Program-made: the position numbers and the translations under genes
DNA from: Pseudomonadales bacterium
Lineage (GTDB): Bacteria > Pseudomonadota > Gammaproteobacteria > Pseudomonadales > Natronospirillaceae
DNA length: 34,175 bases
NCBI GenBank assembly: GCA_022968985.1
Contig: JALJPK010000026.1
Span: 11,385 to 45,559 of the forward strand
Direction of reading: 5' to 3'
The notes under the pieces: generated by a model
Databases searched by the model: none
What the model saw: only the letters and a program-made list of their open reading frames with translations
What the model was told of the DNA's origin: nothing
In this document: one piece after another, positions 26,515 through 34,175 of the stretch
Numbering within the stretch: the first letter of the stretch is position 1
Layout of the letters: each line of letters opens with the position of its first letter

Positions 26515-26535
26515 CTTAATACTTATTTAAAACTA

Positions 26536-28152
26536 TTACTTACGAAATTTATTAACCAAATTCGCAGTTGAACTATCCAATTCAGAAACTTCGCCAGTTT
26601 GAAGTGCATCATATACAGCTACACCCAACACTTTACCTAATTCAACACCCCATTGATCAAACGAATTGATCTGCCAAATTGCGCCTTGCACCATTACTTT
26701 GTGCTCGTACATCGCAATTAATGAACCCAACACTTTTGGTGTTAACTGTTCAAACGTAATCATGTTGCTTGGGCGATTACCGGCATGTACTTTATGTGGC
26801 GCTATGAACTTAATGTCACCTTCGCTCATACCTTTTGCAGTTAATTCAGCACTCACTTGTTCTAAGGTTTTACCTTCTAACATTGCCTGTGCTTGACCTA
26901 CTGCATTTGCGTACAACCACGGATGGTGATCTGCAATTGGATTATGCGATTTGATTGGTATAATGAAATCCGTTGGCACTAAACGTGTACCTTGATGTAA
27001 CAACTGGTGATAAGCGTGCTGACCATTTGTGCCGGCTCCGCCCCAAATAATTGGACCCGTATTATAATCAACCATGTCACCATCTTGAGTCACACTTTTA
27101 CCGTTTGATTCCATGTCCACTTGTTGTAAATGGTTAGGTAACTCTTGTAAGTAGTCATCATAAACTAAAATTGCTTGAGACTGTGCGTCGTAGAAGTTGT
27201 TATACCAAATACCGGTTAAACCCAACAAAACAGGTAGATTTTCTTTAACTGGGGTATTTTTGAAATGCTGATCCATCTCAAATGCACCTAACAATACTTC
27301 TTTGAATTTATCCATACCCATCAAGATTGCTTGAGGCAAACCAATGGTTGACCATAAAGAATAACGCCCCCCAACCCAATCCCACAGTGGAAATAAATTA
27401 TCTGCATCAATACCAAAATCTACTGCTGCTTTTTGGTTAGTTGTTACTGCAACAAAATGATTTTTAACATCAGACTGTTTAGCGCCTGTTGCAATAAACC
27501 AGTCACGAGCGGCTTGTGAGTTTTTAAGAGTTTCTAATGTGCCAAACGATTTTGAACAAATCACAAAAAGTGTGGTTTCTGGATCTAGGTTTTTACAGCC
27601 CTCAATTACAGCTGTGCCATCTACGTTTGCAATGTATTGAATATCAAACCCTTCAATCCAATATGGTTTTAATGCATCTGATATTAATTTAGGACCTAAG
27701 TATGATCCACCAATTCCGATATTAACGATTGTAGTTAATTTTTTACCTGTGTAACCAACAAACTCTTCGTTATGAATCGACTTAACAAAACTTTCCATTT
27801 TTGCTAACGCGTCAGAAACCACACCTTTTGCTTCTGGAGTAGTTTTATCAAAATCACGAAGTGCTGTATGTAACACACTTCTATTTTCAGAACCATTGAT
27901 CACTTCGCCTGCAAACATCGCATCGATTTGACCTTGAAGATTTGATTGCTCTGCCAAATCAACTAATAAAGATAAAGTCTCTTCATTTACTAAGTTTTTA
28001 GAATAATCCAACTCAATACCACAGGCATCGGTTGTCATCTTATTTGCACGATCTTTATCGTTTGCAAACAATTCAAGTAAATTGGTTTTATCCATTTGCG
28101 CTTTATGCGCCTGTAGTTTTGCAAAAGCAGGTAATTCGGTAAATTTACTCAC
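26536..28152 (-). CDS. pgi: Glucose-6-phosphate isomerase Pgi
   Basis: It interconverts glucose-6-phosphate and fructose-6-phosphate. The start is a GTG at 28152 (MSKFTELPAFAKLQAHK) with AGGA eight bases upstream, giving 538 residues against 549 in E. coli. The longer frame to 28203 would run through the panD terminator hairpin and adds 17 hydrophobic residues foreign to the family. Both PGI signatures are visible: GGRYSLWSTIGLP and, near the C-terminus, WQINSFDQWGVELGK; the SIS-type SKSFGTLETLKN and GIGGSYLGPKL stretches bind sugar phosphate. It follows panD on the same strand, with a terminator between. Confidence 0.97.
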   Translation of the reverse strand: MSKFTELPAFAKLQAHKAQMDKTNLLELFANDKDRANKMTTDACGIELDYSKNLVNEETLSLLVDLAEQSNLQGQIDAMFAGEVINGSENRSVLHTALRDFDKTTPEAKGVVSDALAKMESFVKSIHNEEFVGYTGKKLTTIVNIGIGGSYLGPKLISDALKPYWIEGFDIQYIANVDGTAVIEGCKNLDPETTLFVICSKSFGTLETLKNSQAARDWFIATGAKQSDVKNHFVAVTTNQKAAVDFGIDADNLFPLWDWVGGRYSLWSTIGLPQAILMGMDKFKEVLLGAFEMDQHFKNTPVKENLPVLLGLTGIWYNNFYDAQSQAILVYDDYLQELPNHLQQVDMESNGKSVTQDGDMVDYNTGPIIWGGAGTNGQHAYHQLLHQGTRLVPTDFIIPIKSHNPIADHHPWLYANAVGQAQAMLEGKTLEQVSAELTAKGMSEGDIKFIAPHKVHAGNRPSNMITFEQLTPKVLGSLIAMYEHKVMVQGAIWQINSFDQWGVELGKVLGVAVYDALQTGEVSELDSSTANLVNKFRK

Positions 28153-28189
28153 GTTAATATTCCTATTTATTAGATAGATTAATAGACAT

Positions 28190-28213
28190 AAAAAAGCCGT
28201 CAATTGACGGCTT
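28190..28213 (-). terminator. Terminator between panD and pgi
   Basis: AAGCCGTC (28194-28201) and GACGGCTT (28206-28213) form an 8-bp stem over AATT. On the minus strand it runs into TTTTTT. It lies 10 bases after the panD stop. Confidence 0.88.
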
Positions 28214-28223
28214 ATAAAATTCT

Positions 28224-28604
28224 TTACGCTAGTTGCACGGCAATAGCGTTACTTGTATGGCTGACATTGTTGCCTTCAGAGATGTAGATCATTCTAGGCT
28301 TGAATGTTTTCAGCTCTTGTTCACTGTAATCGGCATACGCACAAATAATAACACTGTCACCTACGCTGGCTTTATGTGCCGCAGCACCATTAACAGAAAT
28401 CATTTTTGAGCCTTCTTCCCCACGAATCGCATAAGTGGTGAAACGCTCGCCATTAGCAATGTTATAGATTTGAATTTGTTCAAATTCAAGAATCCCTGCC
28501 ATGTCTAACAAGTCGCCATCTATGGCGCAGCTGCCTTCATAGTTTAAGACAGCATGTGTAACACGTGCTTGGTGTAATTTTGCTTTTAACATGGTTGTTT
28601 GCAT
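28224..28604 (-). CDS. panD: Aspartate 1-decarboxylase PanD (pyruvoyl enzyme precursor)
   Basis: It makes beta-alanine from aspartate for pantothenate synthesis. With the ATG at 28604 (AAAGG seven bases upstream) it has 126 residues, equal to E. coli PanD; the five extra codons to 28619 are not needed. The self-cleavage site YEGS places Ser25 as the pyruvoyl precursor, and [21 protein letters not shown] holds the active-site region. In this genome segment it precedes pgi, a neighbourhood seen in other gammaproteobacteria, but without panB-panC. Product joins with PanC (10852-11691) in one pathway. Confidence 0.96.
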   Translation of the reverse strand: MQTTMLKAKLHQARVTHAVLNYEGSCAIDGDLLDMAGILEFEQIQIYNIANGERFTTYAIRGEEGSKMISVNGAAAHKASVGDSVIICAYADYSEQELKTFKPRMIYISEGNNVSHTSNAIAVQLA

Positions 28605-28649
28605 CTTGGGACCTTTCAAATCTAACTATTGGGCTAATTTTCGGGCGCG

Positions 28650-28678
28650 ATTATGCATTAAAGTTCAAAAATATTCAA
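28650..28678 (-). promoter_or_regulatory. Probable panD promoter
   Basis: On the minus strand TTGAAT (28678-28673) is followed after 17 bases by CATAAT (28655-28650) and then by CGCGCC, again the GC-rich discriminator seen at typA and tyrS. It lies about 46 bases before the panD start. Confidence 0.6.
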
Positions 28679-28889
28679 TGAAAAACACATGTTTATACGC
28701 ATTTAAGCATTCAACAAAACAATACAATTGATTGTTTTTTAACCAAGCAGTAAGCAGGAGTTAACAGAACTTAACAGAATTTATCAACAAAGTTTACGCA
28801 TCTTGTCTTTAATGTTACATTACATTACCTTTTGTCGACAGCTACATAAAACTAGACATGAACATTAGGTAAAAATGAATTATTAATCG

Positions 28890-28920
28890 AATAAGTGAAT
28901 ACCAATATTAATCACTTATT
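28890..28920. promoter_or_regulatory. Inverted repeat upstream of aroQ-accBC, operator candidate
   Basis: AATAAGTGA (28890-28898) and TCACTTATT (28912-28920) are perfect inverse copies separated by 13 bases, 36 bases before the aroQ start. No T-tract follows. It may be a regulator site or leader hairpin of the aroQ-accB-accC transcript; it does not match the FadR site I know. Confidence 0.4.
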
Positions 28921-28956
28921 TGAACCACTTTAATTGTAAATTACGCTAGGTAACAC

Positions 28957-29394
28957 ATGGCAAAACTGCTGATTATTAACGGCCCTAATTTAAACATGCT
29001 TGGCACTCGAGAGCCCGATATATATGGTCATGAGACTTTATTAGATATCGAAAATTCTTGTATTACTAAGGCGTCGTCATTTGGGCACAATTTGGAATTT
29101 ATACAATCTAATTCTGAGTCAGATTTAATCAATAAAATTCAACAAAGCCGTGGCCTAGTTGATTATATCGTTATCAATCCAGCTGCATTTACTCATACAA
29201 GTGTTGCGATTCGTGATGCACTATCGGCTATTGAAGTCCCTTTTATTGAGGTACATTTATCCAATGTGTTTGCTCGCGAAGCATTTCGACATCACTCGTA
29301 TTTCTCAGATTTAGCACAAGGCGTCATTTGCGGCTTGGGCTCACAAGGTTATTTGTTTGCTATTGAAGCTGCACACAAATTTTTATCAGAATAA
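28957..29394 (+). CDS. aroQ: 3-dehydroquinate dehydratase, type II
   Basis: It converts 3-dehydroquinate to 3-dehydroshikimate in the shikimate pathway. 145 residues, normal for the type II dodecameric enzyme. Motifs: [20 protein letters not shown] (catalytic Tyr at 23), [31 protein letters not shown], and [16 protein letters not shown] with the active-site histidine. It is 27 bases upstream of accB; the aroQ-accB-accC order is common in gammaproteobacteria. Confidence 0.97.
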   Translation: MAKLLIINGPNLNMLGTREPDIYGHETLLDIENSCITKASSFGHNLEFIQSNSESDLINKIQQSRGLVDYIVINPAAFTHTSVAIRDALSAIEVPFIEVHLSNVFAREAFRHHSYFSDLAQGVICGLGSQGYLFAIEAAHKFLSE

Positions 29395-29421
29395 CTCAAC
29401 ATAATTATAAAGGTTAACCCC

Positions 29422-29877
29422 ATGGATATTCGTAAAGTTAAGAAATTAATCGAATTATTAGAAGAATCAGGTATCGACGAAATAGAAATATCTGAAGGCG
29501 AAGAATCAATTCGCATCAGTCGTTCTTCAGCTAAAAATCAATTGCTTCCTCAATATGCTCCCGCTCCTATTGCTGCGCCTTTAGCTGCTCCAGCACCTAT
29601 TGCACCAGTTGTTGCTGTAGAAGCTGAACCTAGTGTTCCAGCTGGTCACAGTGTTAAATCTCCAATGGTAGGTTCTTTTTACCGTGCACCTTCACCTTCT
29701 TCACCTTCATTTGTTGAGATTGGCCAAACAGTTAAAGCTGGCGACACAGTTTGTATCGTTGAAGCTATGAAAATGATGAATCAAATTGAAGCTGACAAAT
29801 CAGGGGTTGTTAAAGCAATTTTACTTGAAAACGGTCAAGCAGTTGAATTTGATCAACCATTAATCATCATCGAATAA
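29422..29877 (+). CDS. accB: Biotin carboxyl carrier protein of acetyl-CoA carboxylase
   Basis: It carries CO2 on biotin between AccC and AccAD for malonyl-CoA synthesis. 151 residues. The N-terminal helical part ([23 protein letters not shown]) docks with AccC, an Ala/Pro-rich linker spans about 44-75, and the biotinyl domain ends in EAMKMMN with the biotinylated K117. accC starts nine bases after its stop. The E. coli homologue autoregulates its own operon; a comparable site here would be the palindrome upstream of aroQ, which is inference. Confidence 0.97.
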   Translation: MDIRKVKKLIELLEESGIDEIEISEGEESIRISRSSAKNQLLPQYAPAPIAAPLAAPAPIAPVVAVEAEPSVPAGHSVKSPMVGSFYRAPSPSSPSFVEIGQTVKAGDTVCIVEAMKMMNQIEADKSGVVKAILLENGQAVEFDQPLIIIE

Positions 29878-29886
29878 GGCTTAAAC

Positions 29887-31230
29887 ATGTTAGAAAAAGT
29901 ATTGATTGCGAACCGCGGCGAGATCGCACTTCGTATCTTACGTGCATGTAAAGAGTTAGGAATTAAAACGGTTGCCGTTTATTCCAAGATCGACAAAGAC
30001 TTAATGCACGTAAAGTTAGCCGACGAGTCAGTTTGTATTGGCCCTAACCCGTCTTCAGATAGCTATTTGAATGTTCCAGCATTAATTGCAGCAGCTGAAG
30101 TTACTGATTCAGTTGCAATTCACCCAGGTTACGGCTTTTTAGCTGAAAATGCTGCGTTTGCTGAACAAGTTGAAAAATCAGGTTTTAAATTCATCGGCCC
30201 TAAAGCTGAAACAATTCGCCTGATGGGCGATAAAGTTCAAGCAATTAAAGCCATGGTCGCTTCTGGTGTTCCAACTGTACCAGGCTCAGGCGGCGCATTA
30301 GATGATGACGATGAACGCTCACACGCGATTGCTCGTAAAATTGGTTACCCAATTATCATTAAAGCGGCAGCCGGTGGTGGTGGACGTGGTATGCGAGTTG
30401 TAAACTCTGAAGCTGCGTTAACCACATCCATTGCATTAACTAAAAACGAAGCGCAAATGTTCTTTAGTGATGGCACGGTTTACATGGAAAAATACTTACA
30501 AAACCCTCGTCACATTGAAGTACAAATTTTGGCAGATGGCCAAGGTAATGCTGTTCATTTATATGATCGTGATTGCTCCTTACAACGTCGCCCCCAAAAA
30601 GTATTAGAAGAAGCTCCGGCTCCTGGCATAGATGAAGAAGCACGCGCACAATGTTTACAATCATGTGTTGATGCTTGTATTAAAATTGGTTATCGCGGCG
30701 CAGGAACATTTGAGTTTCTTTATGAAGATGGCTGTTTCTACTTCATTGAAATGAATACTCGTGTACAAGTTGAGCACCCTGTTTCTGAAATGGTAACTGG
30801 TGTCGACATTATTCGTGAGCAACTAAGCATTGCTGCTGGCAATAAATTGTCTTTCACTCAGGATGACATTAAATTAAACGGCCATGCTTTTGAGTGCCGT
30901 ATTAATGCTGAAAACCCAGTTAACTTTATGCCTTGCCCGGGTAAAGTGACACACATCCATGCACCAGGTGGTTTAGGTGTACGTTGGGATTCTCATCTTT
31001 ATAGTGGTTACACAGTTCCACCTACTTACGATTCAATGATTGGTAAATTAATTACTCATGATAAAGATCGCTCTATGGCGTTAATGCGTATGCAATCCGC
31101 TTTAGATGAATTAGTAATTGATGGCATTAAAACCAATATACCCCTTCAAAAAGAATTAGTAAGAGATGGCCACTTCCAACAAGGTTGTGTCAATATCCAT
31201 TACTTAGAAAGTAAATTAGAAAACAAATAA
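29887..31230 (+). CDS. accC: Biotin carboxylase subunit of acetyl-CoA carboxylase
   Basis: It carboxylates the biotin of AccB using ATP and bicarbonate. 447 residues against 449 in E. coli. Features: [21 protein letters not shown], the [11 protein letters not shown] loop, the glycine-rich ATP-grasp lid [13 protein letters not shown], the [19 protein letters not shown] segment, and the catalytic [18 protein letters not shown]. The C-terminal domain ends within [15 protein letters not shown]. It is the last gene of aroQ-accB-accC, closed by a strong terminator. Confidence 0.97.
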   Translation: MLEKVLIANRGEIALRILRACKELGIKTVAVYSKIDKDLMHVKLADESVCIGPNPSSDSYLNVPALIAAAEVTDSVAIHPGYGFLAENAAFAEQVEKSGFKFIGPKAETIRLMGDKVQAIKAMVASGVPTVPGSGGALDDDDERSHAIARKIGYPIIIKAAAGGGGRGMRVVNSEAALTTSIALTKNEAQMFFSDGTVYMEKYLQNPRHIEVQILADGQGNAVHLYDRDCSLQRRPQKVLEEAPAPGIDEEARAQCLQSCVDACIKIGYRGAGTFEFLYEDGCFYFIEMNTRVQVEHPVSEMVTGVDIIREQLSIAAGNKLSFTQDDIKLNGHAFECRINAENPVNFMPCPGKVTHIHAPGGLGVRWDSHLYSGYTVPPTYDSMIGKLITHDKDRSMALMRMQSALDELVIDGIKTNIPLQKELVRDGHFQQGCVNIHYLESKLENK

Positions 31231-31247
31231 ATTGTTAATCTAATTTT

Positions 31248-31274
31248 AAAAGGCCGTCTTTTGACGGCCTTTTT
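31248..31274 (+). terminator. Rho-independent terminator of aroQ-accB-accC
   Basis: AAAAGGCCGTC (31248-31258) pairs with GACGGCCTTTT (31263-31273) over TTTT and runs into T. It starts 17 bases after the accC stop. Confidence 0.93.
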
Positions 31275-31316
31275 ACTTTTACCTTTCAACACTTATTAAA
31301 CAAAAAAGAATTTTAT

Positions 31317-32210
31317 ATGCCTTGGATACAATTTAGATTTCAAACCAAATTAGATCAAGTCGAAACACTTGAAGATCTATTAATGGAGCTTGGCGCAAGC
31401 GCCGTTACCTTAGCAGATGGCGCAGACCAGCCTGTGTTTGAACCCATCCGAGGCACTACACCACTTTGGGATGCAACCGAAGTGATTGGTTTATTTGATG
31501 GCGACATTCAAATTGAAGAAGTATTTAATCAAATAGCTTTAACCTACAAAGTAAACAACCTTGAACTTCCACAAGGCAAAGCTGAAATATTAGAAGACAA
31601 AGATTGGGAGCGCGAATGGATGGAGCACTTTCATCCGATTCAATGTGGTAATCGTTTATGGATTACACCGAGCTGGCGCAAACCACCTGATAAAAATGCG
31701 GTTAACTTAATGCTTGACCCAGGTTTAGCATTTGGTACAGGCACTCACCCAACAACATTTATGTGTTTAAAGTGGTTAGATGAATTTAATGTTTTAGTGA
31801 AAGACGCTAAAGTAGTCGATTACGGCTGTGGCTCAGGAATTTTAGGCATCGCTTCTTTATTATTAGGCGCACAAAGTTTTGTAGGAGTTGATAATGACCC
31901 TCAAGCTATTATTGCCACAAAAGATAACGCTACACGCAACAATATCGACGAAAGCAATTATACTGTTTATCTACCTGAGCAATTTAACCCAATCGAAGCA
32001 GACATTGTATTAGCTAATATTCTTGCTGGCCCACTAATTAGCTTAAATACAGCTATATTAAGTACATTAAAGTCAGGTGGTAGATTAGTACTTTCAGGTA
32101 TATTAAATCACCAGTATAAAGAAGTAGTAGCAGCGTATTCTCACCTTATTGACTTTGCACCGATTAAAGAACAAGATGAATGGGTTTGCCTAAGCGGCAC
32201 AAAAAAATAA
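31317..32210 (+). CDS. prmA: Ribosomal protein L11 methyltransferase PrmA
   Basis: It trimethylates ribosomal protein L11. 297 residues against 293 in E. coli. The N-terminal L11-recognition domain begins MPWIQFRFQTKLDQVETLEDLL; DKDWEREWMEHFHPI marks the linker. The SAM domain has DPGLAFGTGTHPTT, DYGCGSGILGI (motif I) and LANILAGPL (the NxxxxPL motif of PrmA). Close upstream is the accC terminator, so it begins a new unit; a zinc-ribbon protein gene follows after 29 bases. Confidence 0.97.
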   Translation: MPWIQFRFQTKLDQVETLEDLLMELGASAVTLADGADQPVFEPIRGTTPLWDATEVIGLFDGDIQIEEVFNQIALTYKVNNLELPQGKAEILEDKDWEREWMEHFHPIQCGNRLWITPSWRKPPDKNAVNLMLDPGLAFGTGTHPTTFMCLKWLDEFNVLVKDAKVVDYGCGSGILGIASLLLGAQSFVGVDNDPQAIIATKDNATRNNIDESNYTVYLPEQFNPIEADIVLANILAGPLISLNTAILSTLKSGGRLVLSGILNHQYKEVVAAYSHLIDFAPIKEQDEWVCLSGTKK

Positions 32211-32239
32211 TTTAATAAACATAACAGGACGAAAACACC

Positions 32240-33796
32240 ATGGCGGATTCATTTATTACGCAATGCCCACATTGCCAAGTGAAATTCAAATTGACCGAAA
32301 GCCAATTAAATGCGGCTAAAGGTTCAGTGCGCTGTGGTGCATGTCTAAATATATTCAACGCAAAAGATAATTTAGCTGGTAATCAAGTTAAATCAACACC
32401 ACTTAAAAAGCCTGTCGGACAAAACAAAGTTGAAAAACCTGTTATTACAGAACAAAAAATTGAATCAGGTGAAGTCGACAATACAGATAATTTATTTAAA
32501 TTTGACGAAGCGCCAGGTGAAATTCAAGATGACATTTCAGAGTCTCTATTTGCAGATTTAGACGACCAAGAAAGCGAATACAATCAAAACAACGAAAAAG
32601 AAGAAAAAACTAATGACTTTAATTTACCCGAAGAATTAGAAAGTGGATTTTCATCTGACGACGATGATATGAATTCACTTTTTGCTGAAGCTGAAGAAGG
32701 TCTAAATAATATATTTGAAGAGCCTAAATCAGAAAACACTCTAGAAATTAAATCGCCTCCAACTAATACTGACGATCAATTGTCCGATATTTTTTCGAGC
32801 TTAGAACATTCTGAAGGACTGATAACTAAATCTAATAGCGATAACAACTCCGATTTATCAGGATTAAAGGATGACCCCGAAGAAGATTTTGTTTTTGGTA
32901 TTGACGAACCAAACGAACTAGAGATTGATGAAAACTTTTTAAACTTTGAAGAAAATAACACCGATGCATTTACTGATGACGCCATTATTGCCGAAGATGA
33001 AATAACTGAAAAAATCATTAATGCTGATGATGATACTGCTGACGAAAGTTGGGCTGAAGAATTATTAAGTGATGATCATCCCAAAGAAAAAAAAGCAGTG
33101 TTTAACTCAAAAGCATTAGGCGAAAAACAAATAGACAGTGACAATTCAATCACTCCACAAACAAACAAAAGTTTTTATAGCGGACACTTACCTGCTAATT
33201 TTGACAAAGACGTCACTCAGATTTCCAACAACCCAAGAAAAAGCCAAAACATCAAAACATCGGTTCACACAATAAGACAAGACACTCAAGAATTAGATGA
33301 TTTATTAGAGAACAATGGCGGTGGTTTTTTATCTTTTATTGCTTGGTTATTTATGTGTTTGATTTTAATCACAATTTTAATAAGCCAATATATATATTTT
33401 AATTTTGACTATTTATCGCAATCAAAATGGCGTCCACAAATTATTCAAACCTGTGAATTAATAGGTTGTAAAGTGGATAAATCCACTGATCCTAGCAAAA
33501 CAATTCAGTTACTTGAATCTCAAAAGATTGAATTTAACGGCTCAATAAAAATTATATTCAACCTGCGCAACTCACAACCTACGTTTATTGAGTACCCTAA
33601 TTTATTAGTTCAAGTATTTGACAAAAATAATTTACTTTTAGGTGATCAGCTTTTTACTTCGTCAGAATATTTACCTTCTCAGATTAGAACTGAGAATGAA
33701 ATGCGAGGAAATTCTGACTTAAAAGGGACTGTATTAATTAAAGATTTAGGCGAAAAAGCGGTAAGATATCAATATTCATTAACAGACAAATACTAA
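32240..33796 (+). CDS. Zinc-ribbon and DUF3426 membrane protein
   Basis: 518 residues. The N-terminus is an MJ0042-type zinc ribbon: CxxC...CxxC at C9, C12, C32, C35. Residues ~45-360 are low-complexity and very acidic (E/D/N-rich, probably disordered). A single membrane helix lies at about 364-386 (FIAWLFMCLILITILISQYIY). The C-terminal ~130 residues form the DUF3426 domain (QIIQTCELIGCKV, FNLRNSQPTFIEYPNLLVQVFD). The zinc ribbon should face the cytoplasm and DUF3426 the periplasm. The family commonly sits between prmA and dusB-fis; function is not established. The acidic central region is longer than in most relatives I recall, so the total length is above average. Confidence 0.88.
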   Translation: MADSFITQCPHCQVKFKLTESQLNAAKGSVRCGACLNIFNAKDNLAGNQVKSTPLKKPVGQNKVEKPVITEQKIESGEVDNTDNLFKFDEAPGEIQDDISESLFADLDDQESEYNQNNEKEEKTNDFNLPEELESGFSSDDDDMNSLFAEAEEGLNNIFEEPKSENTLEIKSPPTNTDDQLSDIFSSLEHSEGLITKSNSDNNSDLSGLKDDPEEDFVFGIDEPNELEIDENFLNFEENNTDAFTDDAIIAEDEITEKIINADDDTADESWAEELLSDDHPKEKKAVFNSKALGEKQIDSDNSITPQTNKSFYSGHLPANFDKDVTQISNNPRKSQNIKTSVHTIRQDTQELDDLLENNGGGFLSFIAWLFMCLILITILISQYIYFNFDYLSQSKWRPQIIQTCELIGCKVDKSTDPSKTIQLLESQKIEFNGSIKIIFNLRNSQPTFIEYPNLLVQVFDKNNLLLGDQLFTSSEYLPSQIRTENEMRGNSDLKGTVLIKDLGEKAVRYQYSLTDKY

Positions 33797-33806
33797 AAAT
33801 ATAAAA

Positions 33807-33841
33807 TTTTTAATACGTTTAAAACTTAAACGTATTAAAAA
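33807..33841 (+). terminator. Perfect 16-bp hairpin after the DUF3426 gene
   Basis: TTTTTAATACGTTTAA (33807-33822) pairs fully with TTAAACGTATTAAAAA (33826-33841) around AAC. It has A/T tracts on both sides, so it could terminate in either direction, although a stem this AT-rich is weak. Its right arm recurs at 33908. Confidence 0.55.
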
Positions 33842-33972
33842 CAAACTTTACTAAGTCTAACTTTTATCAGCAGAGTTATAAATAAAATAACTCCAATACA
33901 CTAAAACCTTAAACGTATTAAAAAAACTAAATCAACAAAATCAACTAAATCTAACTTTTATCACCTGAGTTA
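33825..33972. repeat. Imperfect tandem duplication of about 85-95 bp
   Basis: CTTAAACGTATTAAAAA occurs at 33825-33841 and 33908-33924. A 28-base block, CTAA(G/A)TCTAACTTTTATCA followed by GAGTTA, occurs at 33851-33878 and 33945-33972 with three mismatches. Order and orientation are the same, so one unit was duplicated and has diverged. Between the copies GAGTTAT and ATAACTC (33873-33893) form an inverted repeat. The second copy includes the last codons of the decayed minus-strand gene. Confidence 0.75.
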
Positions 33973-34172
33973 AAAATCAAATACAAATCCGTTAAACCTT
34001 CTGACATATCTTGAATCGTTGACCAAAGTAAATCACCATCTTCATTAAATCTGGAAAAATCTTCTTCTTCAGTAAATAACTAACTACAAACTTCTAAAGG
34101 TAACATCAATACTGCAACACTCTCATCATCTCTTTCAAACCAAACCTCTTGATCAGCAAACACCAATTACAT
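33951..34172 (-). pseudogene. Decayed minus-strand gene, cut by the right window edge
   Basis: On the minus strand one frame reads VFADQEVWFERDDE, then AVLMLPLEVCS, an in-frame TAG (34082-34080), then LFTEEEDFSRFNEDGD, LLWSTIQDMSEG and NSGDKS to a TAG at 33953-33951. A second in-frame TAA lies at 34169-34167 just after an ATG at 34172. Composition on both sides of the stops looks protein-like (acidic, globular), and TAG/TAA would each be one C-to-T change from CAG/CAA. The family is not recognised. The gene could start at the TTG or GTG at 34166/34163 and simply be truncated at the first TAG, giving about 27 residues. Confidence 0.55.
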
Positions 34173-34175
34173 AAA

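Larger units (their letters stand above)
28605..28956. other. 352-base divergent intergenic region panD / aroQ
   Basis: It contains the panD promoter (28650-28678), two short direct-repeat pairs at 28744-28779 (AAGCAG twice; TTAACAGAA twice exactly 10 bases apart), and a 9-bp inverted repeat at 28890-28920 ahead of aroQ. No reading frame of note. Confidence 0.55.

Noticed and set aside
28153-28203. N-terminal hydrophobic extension of Pgi (possible signal peptide)
   Set aside because: It would be translated through the panD terminator hairpin, lacks a ribosome site, and the GTG at 28152 has a good one.

Overview
The window looks like a chromosomal segment of an AT-rich gammaproteobacterium, probably a marine or Oceanospirillales/Pseudomonas-like lineage. 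This is inferred from protein resemblance to Escherichia/Pseudomonas orthologues and from gene neighbourhoods such as pcnB-folK, accB-accC next to prmA and a zinc-ribbon/DUF3426 protein, and a TyrZ-type tyrS beside an M23 peptidase. The genus cannot be fixed from the sequence alone. Most of the window is housekeeping; no phage, IS element, CRISPR array or rRNA/tRNA gene was found.

Layout. 1-1.1 kb: 3' part of a membrane diguanylate cyclase. 1.1-7.4 kb: rlmJ divergent from typA, then obgE (broken by an in-frame TAA), proB and a dimeric-type dUTPase. 7.4-11.7 kb: a FemAB-like/DUF482 protein, a two-gene alkylation-repair operon (AraC-HTH/methyltransferase fusion overlapping an AlkB homologue), a GNAT acetyltransferase and panC. 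11.9-16.1 kb: hemL, then convergently a membrane-anchored coiled-coil protein of unknown function and an M23 murein endopeptidase. 16.2-18.4 kb: tyrS-prmC. 18.4-20 kb: an exported leucine-rich-repeat protein and a single-domain HPt protein. 20.1-22.9 kb: rnt, pcnB-folK. 23.2-26.4 kb: a more accessory, very AT-rich stretch with a ribosome-hibernation factor, a divergent APRT-like protein, an orphan phage-type lysozyme-like protein and a lipoprotein with two PPC-like domains. 26.5-28.6 kb: panD and pgi on the minus strand. 28.9-33.8 kb: aroQ-accB-accC (malonyl-CoA supply), then prmA and a zinc-ribbon/DUF3426 membrane protein. 33.8 kb to the end: a strong hairpin, a near-duplicated block and a decayed minus-strand gene.

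The genes supply translation and ribosome functions (typA, obgE, rlmJ, tyrS, prmC, prmA, hpf), RNA processing (rnt, pcnB), cofactor and precursor synthesis (panC, panD, folK, hemL, proB, aroQ, accBC), envelope maintenance and DNA-damage control. The pantothenate genes are scattered: panC and panD lie 16 kb apart and panB is absent from the window.

The most notable points are: the single-codon interruption of the normally essential obgE exactly between its Obg and GTPase domains; the APRT-like protein with a rebuilt PRPP loop; the Ada-like regulator/repair fusion lacking Ada's sensor domain; and the repeat-flanked gene remnant at the right edge. No clearly new multi-gene system was found.
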